A stretch of 64,000 nt of DNA, taken from Paenibacillus tarimensis (lineage in GTDB: Bacteria; Bacillota; Bacilli; Paenibacillales; Paenibacillaceae). Made by a program: the position numbers and the translations under genes. Where the stretch lies: contig NZ_JAKGAO010000027.1 of NCBI RefSeq assembly GCF_021532315.1, positions 27,314-91,313 on the forward strand. Direction: 5' to 3'. Positions 32,737 through 40,955 of this stretch are shown one piece after another. The notes below the pieces were generated by a model that worked only from the letters and a program-made list of their open reading frames with translations, ran no database searches and was not told where the DNA came from. Within the stretch, counting starts at the first letter, position 1. Every line of letters begins with the position of its first letter.

Positions 32737-33629
32737 TGCGGTCAAATGCAGCAGAGCGCAATCCTTTCACCACCGGCAGGAACATGAACCGGATCCGCAA
32801 TCATATTTTCACTGCCTTGGTGTGGACAATCGGTATAACGGTTATTTTGTTTATCTTCGGGCTCCTGTTCCTGATTCTAAAAGACGGGCTTCCCAAGCTT
32901 TCGCTGGATTTCCTCTATGGTCTTCCAAGTGAAATCGAGGAAGGCGGCGGCATCGGTCCGATGCTGTTTAACTCATTCTATATCCTGATCATCTCGCTGA
33001 TTATCGCAATCCCGCTCGGCATGGCTGCCGGGATCTATCTTGCCGAATTTGCCCCTGATAACAAGTGGATCGGCTTTGTCCGGATATGCGTGGAGGGCTT
33101 GGCATCAGTCCCGTCCCTGATCTTCGGCCTCTTCGGGATCGCCTTGTTCGTTGAGCTGTTCGAGGTCGGACTGACGATTCTGGGCGCCGCTGTCAGCCTC
33201 GCCTTCCTGAACCTTCCGGTTCTCACGCGGGTGACAGAGGAGTCGATTCGTGCGGTTCCGCAGGATATCAAGAACGCATCCTTCGCGCTTGGCGGAACGC
33301 ATCTTCAGACCATCATGAGAGTATTAATTCCTGTTGCCCAGAACGGCATCATTACGGGTATCTGTCTGGTAGCCGGGCGCGCCTTCGGGGAAAGTGCCGT
33401 CATTATTCTAACCGGCGGTGTATCAACATCCGGGGAAATGTGGGATTTCAACCTTCTCTCCCCTGGAGCTAATCTGGCAGTCCATCTGTGGTATGTACAG
33501 TCTGAAGCCATTGTGCCTGACGCTGCGGATATTGCACAGAAGGCAGCTGCTGTACTGGTCTGCATTGTCCTCATCATTAATCTGCTGTTCCGTATCCCGC
33601 TCTGGCTGAGCAGCCGCAAAATGAAATAA
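32736..33629 (+). CDS. pstA: Phosphate ABC transporter permease
   Basis: A 297-aa second permease with six helices and its own EAA loop (FALGGTHLQTIMRVLIPVAQNGIITGICLVAGRAFGESAVIILTGG), and a conserved GTSGEMW-like GVSTSGEMWDFN. Starts at the ATG overlapping the pstC stop, with AAGGAGGG upstream. The operon ends with a strong terminator directly afterwards, so pstB and phoU, needed for a working ATPase and for regulation, must be elsewhere in the genome or absent. Confidence 0.92.
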   Translation: MRSNAAERNPFTTGRNMNRIRNHIFTALVWTIGITVILFIFGLLFLILKDGLPKLSLDFLYGLPSEIEEGGGIGPMLFNSFYILIISLIIAIPLGMAAGIYLAEFAPDNKWIGFVRICVEGLASVPSLIFGLFGIALFVELFEVGLTILGAAVSLAFLNLPVLTRVTEESIRAVPQDIKNASFALGGTHLQTIMRVLIPVAQNGIITGICLVAGRAFGESAVIILTGGVSTSGEMWDFNLLSPGANLAVHLWYVQSEAIVPDAADIAQKAAAVLVCIVLIINLLFRIPLWLSSRKMK

Positions 33630-33644
33630 TTGGCTAATAGCAAA

Positions 33645-33693
33645 GGCGGATCGCCGCACACACCCTGTCAAGGGGGCTGTGCGGCGATCCGCC
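33645..33693 (+). terminator. Strong terminator after pstA
   Basis: A perfect 16-bp stem, GGCGGATCGCCGCACA with its complement, around a 17-base loop, followed by TGTTTGTT, 15 bases after the pstA stop. It also lies downstream of the converging dinB-family gene. Confidence 0.9.
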
Positions 33694-33722
33694 TGTTTGT
33701 TATCCAAATTATCCGGTCCCCG

Positions 33723-34298
33723 CTAGATCAGTGGCATTAATCCCTGCTCAATCCACTGTTCACGGGTAGGACCGTAGAGATCAGGAATACGCAGTCCGGC
33801 CTGGCGCATCAGAACCGTCATTTGCCCGCGGTGATGAACCTCATGCATGATAAGAACCTTCAGTGTCAAGCCATTCGGCCAGTCTTCACCGTACATATTT
33901 TGCGTTACCTGGAGATCAGCATCTGTCCAGCTTTTGTGTACCGCAGCCAGCATGTTTCGAGATGTCATCCGATAGGCCTCGGCAATGACCACAGCCGAAG
34001 CCGGGGTCAAATCCGCATACTTCCCTTCTTCATCCCCGCTATCCTGCTGCCCATCCGGCGATGGCGCCTGTCCCGTCAGTCGCCCCACCAGTCGATGCGG
34101 CGCTTCGAACTCAAGCCCCGCCCGGTGCAACATCTCATGTTGGGAATCCACCAGATGCCAGGCCAGCTGTCCCAAGGTTCTGTAGTCTGGAGCAATCCGT
34201 ACGTTCAATGATTCATCTGTCAGGCTATCCATTACCCTTGCTGTAGCCGCGCTTTCATTCAGCCATTCCGCTTCAAATGCTTGAATTGTCGTATACAT
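33723..34298 (-). CDS. DinB-family metal-binding protein
   Basis: A 191-aa four-helix-bundle protein with conserved histidines at LAWHLVDSQHEML and HEVHHRGQM, the metal-binding set of DinB/YfiT proteins. A short insert in the middle (TGQAPSPDGQQDSGDEEGKY) is charged and loop-like. Related proteins include bacillithiol S-transferases, which fits the bacilliredoxin gene elsewhere in the window, but substrate is not shown. The WYL regulator gene is upstream on the same strand. Confidence 0.82.
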   Translation of the reverse strand: MYTTIQAFEAEWLNESAATARVMDSLTDESLNVRIAPDYRTLGQLAWHLVDSQHEMLHRAGLEFEAPHRLVGRLTGQAPSPDGQQDSGDEEGKYADLTPASAVVIAEAYRMTSRNMLAAVHKSWTDADLQVTQNMYGEDWPNGLTLKVLIMHEVHHRGQMTVLMRQAGLRIPDLYGPTREQWIEQGLMPLI

Positions 34299-34364
34299 GC
34301 CAAAAAACCTCCCTGAAATGATGATTCTCCATCATCATAACGGAAGGTCACTGCCAACTGTATG

Positions 34365-35327
34365 TCAGTGTTCATGAATGTAATCCGGATAAAGCTTACA
34401 AATCTCCATCGCTTTCCTGTATAAGCGGCTTGCTGTCTCCCTCGGCTCCAAAACCCGCACATTCGTTCCAAAGGACAGCAGCCAGCCATAGAGCCATGGC
34501 TCATCAGGCTGAACCGTCTCCACCAGCAGCTTCCCGTCAGGCTGCTCTTGAATTTTCTCCGGCTCATACCGGTCCTCCACCAGTGCTCGGCTCGCCGGCT
34601 CGAAGAGCAGCTTAAGCCGGATAAGCGGCCTGTCCCGCATAAGCATGCTGTCCCAGCGAAGCGGCTCTGACGTAAATTCGCTCTCTCTGCGCACGAAGCT
34701 TGTGGGCAGGAGTTCCAGCTGCTTAATCCGCGAAAGGCGGAAAATCCGAAACTCTTTTCTCAGCAGGCAATAGCCGTATAAGTACCATACATAACCTTTC
34801 AGAACAACAAGCATGGGTTCACAGGTCCGCCTCGTCTGCTCTCCCCGCCCGTTGGTATAGTCAAATTCGACATGTCTGCAGGAAGCAATCGCCTGCTTCA
34901 GGCTGTCCAGCCGTTTACGCTCGGCTTCACCGGAATGCCACGGGTTAAGGTCAATCATCATCTGCTGCGCAGTCTCTGACCCTTCCTGCCCGCTCCCTGC
35001 ATTTGCGACCAGCGCGCTAACCTTATCCAGCAGACCGCTGACAAGCTTCTCATCCATTGTGAAGTGTATCCCGCGAAGCGCCACAATGATCGATTCCAGC
35101 TCTTCCATCGTGAGATACTGCCTCTCGATCCGGTACTGCTCCATAATCTCGTAGCCGCCGTCCATTCCGGTATGTGCGGCCACCGGAATTCCGGCAGCAC
35201 ACAACGACTCGATATCCCGATAAATGGTTCGCTGGGACACCTCAAACCGTTCGGAGAGCTCGCGAGCGCTGATCCTTTTTCGGCCAAGCAGCAGCATAAC
35301 GATGGCGAGCAACCGCTCCAATTTCAT
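34365..35327 (-). CDS. WYL-domain transcriptional regulator, YafY type
   Basis: A 320-aa regulator: an HTH_11/DeoR-type helix-turn-helix at the N-terminus (KRISARELSERFEVSQRTIYRDIESL), then a WYL domain with YLYGYCLLRKEFRIFRLSRIKQLEL, in which the family's WYL triplet reads YLY. WYL domains bind nucleic acids or ligands and often control stress or defence genes. The end includes a WCX-like region (LKLLFEPASRALVEDR). The adjacent DinB-family gene about 70 bases downstream is the most likely target; this pairing is common. Confidence 0.85.
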   Translation of the reverse strand: MKLERLLAIVMLLLGRKRISARELSERFEVSQRTIYRDIESLCAAGIPVAAHTGMDGGYEIMEQYRIERQYLTMEELESIIVALRGIHFTMDEKLVSGLLDKVSALVANAGSGQEGSETAQQMMIDLNPWHSGEAERKRLDSLKQAIASCRHVEFDYTNGRGEQTRRTCEPMLVVLKGYVWYLYGYCLLRKEFRIFRLSRIKQLELLPTSFVRRESEFTSEPLRWDSMLMRDRPLIRLKLLFEPASRALVEDRYEPEKIQEQPDGKLLVETVQPDEPWLYGWLLSFGTNVRVLEPRETASRLYRKAMEICKLYPDYIHEH

Positions 35328-35363
35328 CCTGCGTTCTCACCCCTGTTCGCAGTATATCAGCAT

Positions 35364-36233
35364 TTAAGACCCGTCTCTTGTGTACTGCTTGCGGTATTGC
35401 AGCGGCGATAACCCCGTACGCTCCGAGAAGCAGCGGGAAAAATGCGGGGTTTGACGGAATCCCGTCTCACTGGCGATTCGCGCAATCGGCCAGTCCGTCT
35501 TGAGCAGCAGCAGCTTCGCCTGATCAAGACGATACAGCAGCATGTACTGCTGTGGTGTACAACCGTAGACCTCCACCATACAGCGTGCTATGTAGTTGGG
35601 ATGCAGGCCGAGTCCTTGCCCGAGCTCCTTGTTTGTGACGGGGTTGCGGTAGTTCATCTTCATGAAAGCGGCTGCACGCTCTGCTACACCTACGGAGGTT
35701 GGGGCAGAGTCGTTCCGCCAGCCCTCATCAAGCATTTCGATCAAATGCAGAAACAGCTGCTGCCGTTCCCAGAAGGATGCATGTGAGGAAGCATGGGCGG
35801 CTTCGTGCATCTTCGCCAAGATTTCCTTCGCCTGCTCCGGGTAAGCCAGCTGCAGAAATTTAGGCAGTCTGATCGCATACACATAGTAATCGCCGTGAAG
35901 TGTACCGCTGTTTACATAGTCGGATTCCTCCCATTCTCCGGCCGTCTGGAAATGTACCCAATCAAACACGGTCGTCTCATCGCAAGGCTTAGGTGAATAA
36001 TGCCAGCGGTCGGGGCGCAGAATCAGCATTTGGCCCGGACCAAGCGACCAGCTGCGCCGCTCCTCTGCTACATGCAGGGTACCGCTGTGGACAAACAGCA
36101 GATCGAACACTCCCAAATTTGACCGGTTAGGATGCTCGGCTCCCGGATGGTAGCAGACCCTGTTCGACTCAATAAAGTACGGGAGCGGCGGAGCCAGAAA
36201 TGTCAGAATGCGTGTGCTCGTTTGACTCATCAT
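35364..36233 (-). CDS. AraC-family transcriptional regulator
   Basis: 289 aa with an N-terminal cupin-type ligand-binding domain (LLFVHSGTLHVAEERRSWSLGPGQMLILRPDRWHYSP) and a C-terminal pair of AraC helix-turn-helix motifs (TNKELGQGLGLHPNYIARCMVEVYGCTPQQYMLLYRLDQAKLLL, then IARIASETGFRQTPHFSRCFSERTGLSPLQYRKQY). It probably senses a sugar, but the target operon is not next to it. ATG at 36233 with GGGAG seven bases upstream. Its promoter region coincides with a DnaA-box cluster. Confidence 0.88.
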   Translation of the reverse strand: MMSQTSTRILTFLAPPLPYFIESNRVCYHPGAEHPNRSNLGVFDLLFVHSGTLHVAEERRSWSLGPGQMLILRPDRWHYSPKPCDETTVFDWVHFQTAGEWEESDYVNSGTLHGDYYVYAIRLPKFLQLAYPEQAKEILAKMHEAAHASSHASFWERQQLFLHLIEMLDEGWRNDSAPTSVGVAERAAAFMKMNYRNPVTNKELGQGLGLHPNYIARCMVEVYGCTPQQYMLLYRLDQAKLLLLKTDWPIARIASETGFRQTPHFSRCFSERTGLSPLQYRKQYTRDGS

Positions 36234-36369
36234 TAGTAGTCTCCCAGATCCGAAGCCGCAGCAGGGTGACAAGATTTTGCCTGCTGCCCTGTTATGAATT
36301 GCCCTCCTATTCTATCAAAAGGTTCAGCTGCTGGGAACGCCCGATTTACAAAAGCTGGGGAAAGTTGAG

Positions 36370-36649
36370 CTATCCACGTTTTCCACAGACTTGTCCACAA
36401 ACGTGTGTAAGTTGTTAGGCAATTCAGGCAGGTTTCACTAATAAAAAAAGCCCGCCGGTAACACACTTTTAATGAATTGTGTGCAACAGGCAGGGCTTAT
36501 GAAATATTTACACACATTATCCACATTATCCACAGCCAGTCTGTGTAAAAACTATCCCCTACTGGCCTGAACACTAGAGCCACGTGCCATACGGCTTCTT
36601 AAGGGTTATACACATATTGAGGTTAATATGTGGATAAGTTTGTGCACAA
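36370..36649. promoter_or_regulatory. DnaA-box cluster between araC and leuA
   Basis: Four exact matches to TTATNCACA: 36517-36525 and 36526-36534 (abutting, plus strand), 36606-36614 (TTATACACA), and 36629-36637 (minus strand). Near matches with one mismatch are TTTTCCACA (36379), TTGTCCACA (36391) and TTGTGCACA (36640), and CTATCCACG (36370) with two. The interval of about 430 bases between the araC start and the leuA stop holds nothing else besides a terminator. It is not beside dnaA/dnaN, so it resembles the DnaA-box clusters scattered in Bacillus rather than oriC. Confidence 0.75.
36443..36498 (-). terminator. Terminator downstream of leuA
   Basis: AAGCCC/GGGCTT outer stem with an imperfect GCACAC/GTGTGT inner stem, followed by seven T on the minus strand. 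It is about 170 bases after the leuA stop, so the leuA mRNA would carry the DnaA-box cluster in its 3' part. Confidence 0.65.
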
Positions 36650-36665
36650 CCAAAATTTTTCCTTT

Positions 36666-38243
36666 TTATCCTGCCGATTCAGCACTCTTACGATCCTCAT
36701 TCCGGTTAGCGCTCATTACCGCCTGATTGCAGGCTCCAATATAAGCCTCCGCGACCGCCAGAATAACATCATTATGAATCGAAGTTCCTCTGTATCGTTG
36801 TCCACTGTGGATAATCGTTACAACTGCCTCGCCCTTGGCGTCCTCGCCTGTTGATAATGAATGAAGCTCCAAATCTTCAAATTCAGCCGCTGCGGGAATC
36901 GCTTGCCGGATGCAGTTAATAACAGCCTCGATTGGCCCAGTACCAATAGCTGAGTACGTGCGCTCCCCGTGTCCTCCGCGCTCCCGGATCGTTACCGATG
37001 CCATTCTCGCCCGCTGGGTGCCGGACAGAACCTGGAGCTCCGTCAGCACATAAGGCTCCTCATGCTCACTTGATAATTCCCCGACCAGACGCATCAGCTG
37101 ATCGTCCGTTACGACCTTCTGCTCATCAGCTAATACCTTGAACCGTTCATAAACAGCTTCCAGCTGCTCGGCAGTCAGCTCCGCTCCGTAGGATGATGCG
37201 CGGTCCTTGATCGCATGACGTCCGGAATGCTTGCCCAGAATGATCATGCTGCGCGGAATGCCCATCGCCTCCGGATCCATAATCTCGTACGTATTCCGGT
37301 TCTTAAGCAGGCCATCCTGATGGATACCCGATTCATGCTGGAAAGCATTGCGTCCCACAATCGGTTTATTATAAGCCAGCGGAAAATTCATCGTACGGCT
37401 TACCAGCCGTGACGTGTTATATACTTCCTCCACGTTTATACCCGTTTCCGCCTGAAGTGTATCCGAACGTGTCTGGATCGCCATAACCAGCTCCTCCAGC
37501 GAACAGTTGCCCGCCCTCTCTCCAATGCCGTTAACCGTAACTTCAACCTGGGTTGCGCCGGCCCGAATCGCTGCAATGCTGTTGGCAACCGCCATGCCCA
37601 GATCATTGTGGCAGTGGGCGCTGTATCTGACCTTCTCGCCTCCGCGTGCCTGTCTGCGTACAGTCCGGAACAGCTCGCCGTACTCCTCTGGCAGCGCATA
37701 GCCGAGCGTATCCGGCAGGTTAATGATGGTTGCCCCCTCCTGGATGACGGCCTCCACCAGCTCGATCACGAATTCCATACCCGAGCGGGTGGAATCCATT
37801 GGAGAAAACTCGATCTCGTCTACGAACTGCTTGCCGTATGCCACCATCTGGCGAGCAATAGCAATGACCTCGTCACGTGTTTTGCGCAGCTGGAAATTCA
37901 GATGAATATCCGACGATGAAATAAACAGATGCAGGCGGCGGCGCACAGCATCCTGCGTAGCTTTGACTGCGGCATCAATGTCTCCGCGCACCGCCCGGGC
38001 GAAGCCGACGATCTCTGTTTGCTGCAGCTCTCGGGAGATCTGCTGAACGGCAGCAAATTCGCCAGGACTCGATACCGGAAAGCCCGGCTCAATTACATCA
38101 ATGCCCAGCTTCTCCAACTGGCGGGCCAGAATAATTTTCTGTTCAGGCTTGATGGAAGCACCCGGCGACTGCTCACCGTCACGCAGCGTGGTATCAAAAA
38201 TGTGGATTCTGGACCGGTTCCCCGGCACGTTATTATTATTCAT
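36666..38243 (-). CDS. leuA: 2-isopropylmalate synthase
   Basis: Condenses 2-ketoisovalerate with acetyl-CoA, the first committed step of leucine synthesis. The catalytic start FDTTLRDGEQSPG is intact, followed by HCHNDLGMAVAN, GIGERAGN and HESGIHQDG; the C-terminal 130 residues carry the LeuA dimer/allosteric domain (leucine feedback site). 525 aa from the ATG at 38243, which has GGAGGG nine bases upstream; an open frame to 38555 is leader sequence and is rejected. The gene is controlled by two tandem T-boxes. No leuBCD genes follow. Confidence 0.95.
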   Translation of the reverse strand: MNNNNVPGNRSRIHIFDTTLRDGEQSPGASIKPEQKIILARQLEKLGIDVIEPGFPVSSPGEFAAVQQISRELQQTEIVGFARAVRGDIDAAVKATQDAVRRRLHLFISSSDIHLNFQLRKTRDEVIAIARQMVAYGKQFVDEIEFSPMDSTRSGMEFVIELVEAVIQEGATIINLPDTLGYALPEEYGELFRTVRRQARGGEKVRYSAHCHNDLGMAVANSIAAIRAGATQVEVTVNGIGERAGNCSLEELVMAIQTRSDTLQAETGINVEEVYNTSRLVSRTMNFPLAYNKPIVGRNAFQHESGIHQDGLLKNRNTYEIMDPEAMGIPRSMIILGKHSGRHAIKDRASSYGAELTAEQLEAVYERFKVLADEQKVVTDDQLMRLVGELSSEHEEPYVLTELQVLSGTQRARMASVTIRERGGHGERTYSAIGTGPIEAVINCIRQAIPAAAEFEDLELHSLSTGEDAKGEAVVTIIHSGQRYRGTSIHNDVILAVAEAYIGACNQAVMSANRNEDRKSAESAG

Positions 38244-38287
38244 TGTTATGTTCCCTCCATTTATTGGATCTTTATTGCCGCCGCATA

Positions 38288-38680
38288 CAAAAAAGACCTG
38301 CCGTCTCCCGGAAAAAGAGACGACAGGTCTTGACTGCCGCGGTACCACTCTTGTTGACCGCCTTGTTCGGCGGTCCGCTTCGAGCAGAGACTTCATCTTG
38401 AAAGGTAAGGCAGCAGGAGAAACCTGAACCAGCCTGTAATGGACGCATCCATTGTCATGATAGAAGCTCTGCACCCGGTAACGGGGGTCAGCCGCAGCTG
38501 CGTACACGGTGCGCGTCCGCACCACTTCCGCAGCTTCACTCCCAGGCGAGTTCAACAGCTATGTTCCCTCTGCGTCGCACCATCCCGCAGCTCTCTGACC
38601 GGCCCGCTCTGCTAAAGCAAAGATGCCGCTGGAATATCTGGCTGTTTACTACTCCTGTTCACTGTGTGTTGTTATATGCG
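38288..38680 (-). promoter_or_regulatory. T-box riboswitch proximal to leuA, specifier CUC (Leu)
   Basis: Reading the minus strand: GTGAACAGGAGTAGTA opens stem I, AGAGAGCTGCGGG follows, and the specifier loop reads GAA-CTC-G, giving the leucine codon CUC. Downstream lies the conserved antiterminator box GAGTGGTACCGCG (38338-38350 region), and then a terminator hairpin GACCTGTCGTCTC/GAGACGGCAGGTC with six T (38288-38331). Uncharged leucine tRNA should stabilise the antiterminator and let leuA be transcribed. Confidence 0.9.
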
Positions 38681-38688
38681 ATTAAACC

Positions 38689-39070
38689 AAAAAAACCTGC
38701 CGTCTCCTGAATGAAATCAAGAGACGACAGGTTTGTTAATAGCCCGCGCGGTACCACCCTTGTTGACGCCCCGTTTCCGGCGAAGCGCCCACTTATTCCC
38801 ACTGCACGGCAGCTATACAGCTCGTGTAGCGGGCACCCGGTGACGGGGGTTAGCCGTAACGGTCTGGATGAATGCAAGCTGCGGTATAATCCGCGCTGCC
38901 GTCCTTGAACCGTTCCGCTCCCAGGCGAGATTTCAGGTGTTCTTCGACTGCGTTGCACCACCCCGCAGCTCTCTGACCGCCTATCCAATCATAGGCCGGT
39001 ATCCCGAACGTCCTTACTTGCTCCTGTTCACAGCGTTTCCTGTATGGTCATCTAGGTGTAACAAGTTGTT
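38689..39070 (-). promoter_or_regulatory. Second, upstream T-box riboswitch of leuA
   Basis: A full second T-box: GTGAACAGGAGCAAGTA, AGAGAGCTGCGGGG, the specifier loop GAAATCTCG, the T-box AGGGTGGTACCGCG (38747-38760) and a terminator CCTGTCGTCTC/GAGACGGCAGG with seven T (38689-38733). The specifier is either ATC (Ile, directly after GAA) or CTC (Leu, if aligned on the following G and CCTG). Stem I pairing AGG-GTTC/GAAC-CCT supports the frame after GAA. No promoter separates it from the proximal copy. Confidence 0.9.
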
Positions 39071-39076
39071 GATCCT

Positions 39077-39105
39077 ATTATAGTCACCCGATAAATATCT
39101 GTCAA
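39077..39105 (-). promoter_or_regulatory. Consensus sigma-A promoter of leuA
   Basis: TTGACA, 17 bases, TATAAT: a perfect match in both hexamers and spacer, just before the distal T-box. Strong constitutive initiation makes the T-boxes the deciding control step. The remaining 240 bases to the next gene (39349) show nothing else recognisable apart from that gene's own upstream region. Confidence 0.9.
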
Positions 39106-39348
39106 TTCTGAAATTAATCATTTATTTTTGATTGCAGATTGATGACAGCTTCATTAAAATTCCCTGTTTTTCTATCAACATCCTGCTGCCATATGGTAGA
39201 ATATAGACCGTAGTTATGTAACCTAAGCAAGCCGCTGATGCCGCTTCGTTTCGTCCAGATGCTTCATTCCCCCCGTCAAGCTACTGCTGCCGCTGAAGGC
39301 CAAAGGCCCGTCACTATTCTATTATTTTACCGAGGTGAATATAACAAC

Positions 39349-39774
39349 ATGCAATCCAACATCCAGACTACGGCTGCAAGCGGGTATGAGCGTTCCGCCC
39401 GTAAAGCCGCCAAACCTCCAATTGCGTTACTCGTTACAGCCTGGTTAATTCTGATCGCCGGCGGAGCGGCCGGAATGGTGTGGTATACCGGTTATATACA
39501 GCGTAATATTACGACTGAAATTGAACTGCAGACCGCAGCCAGGATCGGCACCATGCAGGCAGATTATATAGCGCGCATAGAACAGCTTGAAACAGGGCTG
39601 CAGGCGGAGATATCCCAAATTTCCGGTAAAGTCGATTCCCTGAACGAGCTGCTGACATTTACCAAAGATAACGCCAATAACAAGACCGATAACAGCAACA
39701 AGCTGTACACCCAAATCAACGAAGTCAAGAAACAACTCGACGAACTAAAGAAAAACCTGGATGTGTTGAAATAA
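39349..39774 (+). CDS. Membrane-anchored coiled-coil protein
   Basis: 141 aa. One membrane helix (PPIALLVTAWLILIAGGAAGMVWYTGY, about residues 22-48) is followed by an extracytoplasmic region of about 90 residues with strong heptad character (QLETGLQAEISQISGKVDSLNELLTF and LYTQINEVKKQLDELKKNLDVLK). I recognise no named family. Start M at 39349 is supported by GAGGTGA; a longer frame upstream is unlikely. The stop overlaps the next start as TAATG, so the product probably works with the phosphodiester glycosidase, perhaps as a scaffold. Confidence 0.7.
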   Translation: MQSNIQTTAASGYERSARKAAKPPIALLVTAWLILIAGGAAGMVWYTGYIQRNITTEIELQTAARIGTMQADYIARIEQLETGLQAEISQISGKVDSLNELLTFTKDNANNKTDNSNKLYTQINEVKKQLDELKKNLDVLK

Positions 39775-40850
39775 TGAAAATACGGATCAAAGATGTCAAC
39801 CGGGTGTTTTTGCTCGCCACCGCTCCGTTCCTCGGAGCGGCGATTTGGCTTCTGCTGTCCGGCATGACAATCATGCCAGGAGATGCTGCTTATCCGCCGC
39901 TTGATGAAGACAAGCTGCCGCAGACCGGGCACCAGGCCGATGCCATTGTGCAAAAGCTGGAGCAGGCTAATGCCTTAGCCGTTCAGACTGCAGAATCGAT
40001 CAAGAAGGACGCAGAGCTCTACAGCAAGACCAATGCGGAGATGAGGGCTATAGTAAACAGTACTGCCTTACAGAAGGAGCGCCCGCTTCATATCTATGAC
40101 CGGCGGATTACGATTAAGCTTGGCTCGCCTTCCGAATCCGTTCAGACCGACAATCTGCGAGCGCAGCTCTATTATATTAAAGCACAGCATTTCGTAGGAT
40201 ATGCGCTGAAGGTGAAGCTGAAGACCGATAAGGCGATGTCCATGGTTCTGGGCAAAGATGAGTTCGGCAGGTCTGAGACGACACTGGCCGCAGTCAAGCG
40301 TTACAAAGCCTTCGCCGGGGTGAACGCCGGAGGCTATGCAGACGGCAACGGGAAGCGGTATCCGCTGAGCACTACCGTCGTGGACGGCGAATATGTGGGC
40401 GGCTTCCAGCCTTCGGTCAAGGACCTGTTCTTCGTTGGCTTGAATGAGGATTTAAAGCTCATCGGAGGCAAGTATTCCCGTAAAGACCAGCTTGATAAGC
40501 AGAAGCCGAAATTCGGCGCTTCCTTCGTTCCCATTCTGATGAAAAATGGCAAGAAGCAGGAAATCCCGGCCAAGTGGAAGACCAGCCCGCTCCGTGCACC
40601 GCGGACAGTTATCGCCAATTACAAGGATGACCAGCTGCTATTCCTGGTCACTGACGGCTATAACGAAGGAGGACGTTCAGGAGCGACGCTTGAGGAAATC
40701 CAGATTTTGCTACAGCGCTTTGGCGTCAAGGATGCCTACAATCTTGATGGAGGCGGATCATCCACTCTGGTTTTCAATGGAAGGGTCGTTAATAAACCAT
40801 CGGACGGACAAATGCGCAGATTGGCTACAAACTTCCTATTCTTTAAGTAA
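39774..40850 (+). CDS. Phosphodiester glycosidase (NAGPA-type) family protein
   Basis: 358 aa with a signal anchor (about residues 10-30), a helical stretch of 60 residues, and a C-terminal NAGPA domain. The domain motifs are AGVNAGGYA, TTVVDGEYVGG, TDGYNEGGRSGATLEE and the family hallmark YNLDGGGSSTLVFNG with a following RRLATNF. Related enzymes cleave N-acetylglucosamine-1-phosphodiesters and take part in exopolysaccharide or teichoic acid processing. It acts outside the cell or at the membrane face. Co-translated with the upstream coiled-coil protein. Confidence 0.85.
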   Translation: MKIRIKDVNRVFLLATAPFLGAAIWLLLSGMTIMPGDAAYPPLDEDKLPQTGHQADAIVQKLEQANALAVQTAESIKKDAELYSKTNAEMRAIVNSTALQKERPLHIYDRRITIKLGSPSESVQTDNLRAQLYYIKAQHFVGYALKVKLKTDKAMSMVLGKDEFGRSETTLAAVKRYKAFAGVNAGGYADGNGKRYPLSTTVVDGEYVGGFQPSVKDLFFVGLNEDLKLIGGKYSRKDQLDKQKPKFGASFVPILMKNGKKQEIPAKWKTSPLRAPRTVIANYKDDQLLFLVTDGYNEGGRSGATLEEIQILLQRFGVKDAYNLDGGGSSTLVFNGRVVNKPSDGQMRRLATNFLFFK

Positions 40851-40899
40851 GGACGCAAGGTTCTTGGCACTTATTGATCGTATACAAATGCAAGAAAAT

Positions 40900-40938
40900 A
40901 ACCCGGAGAATGCGCCGTTTAGGCGCTCTCCGGGTTTT
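40900..40938. terminator. Bidirectional terminator between the glycosidase and tsaD genes
   Basis: AACCCGGAGA/TCTCCGGGTT stem with an inner GCGCC/GGCGC hairpin and a T-run on the plus strand; shared by the convergent genes. Confidence 0.85.
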
Positions 40939-40955
40939 TGCAGCTTCCTGCTGTT

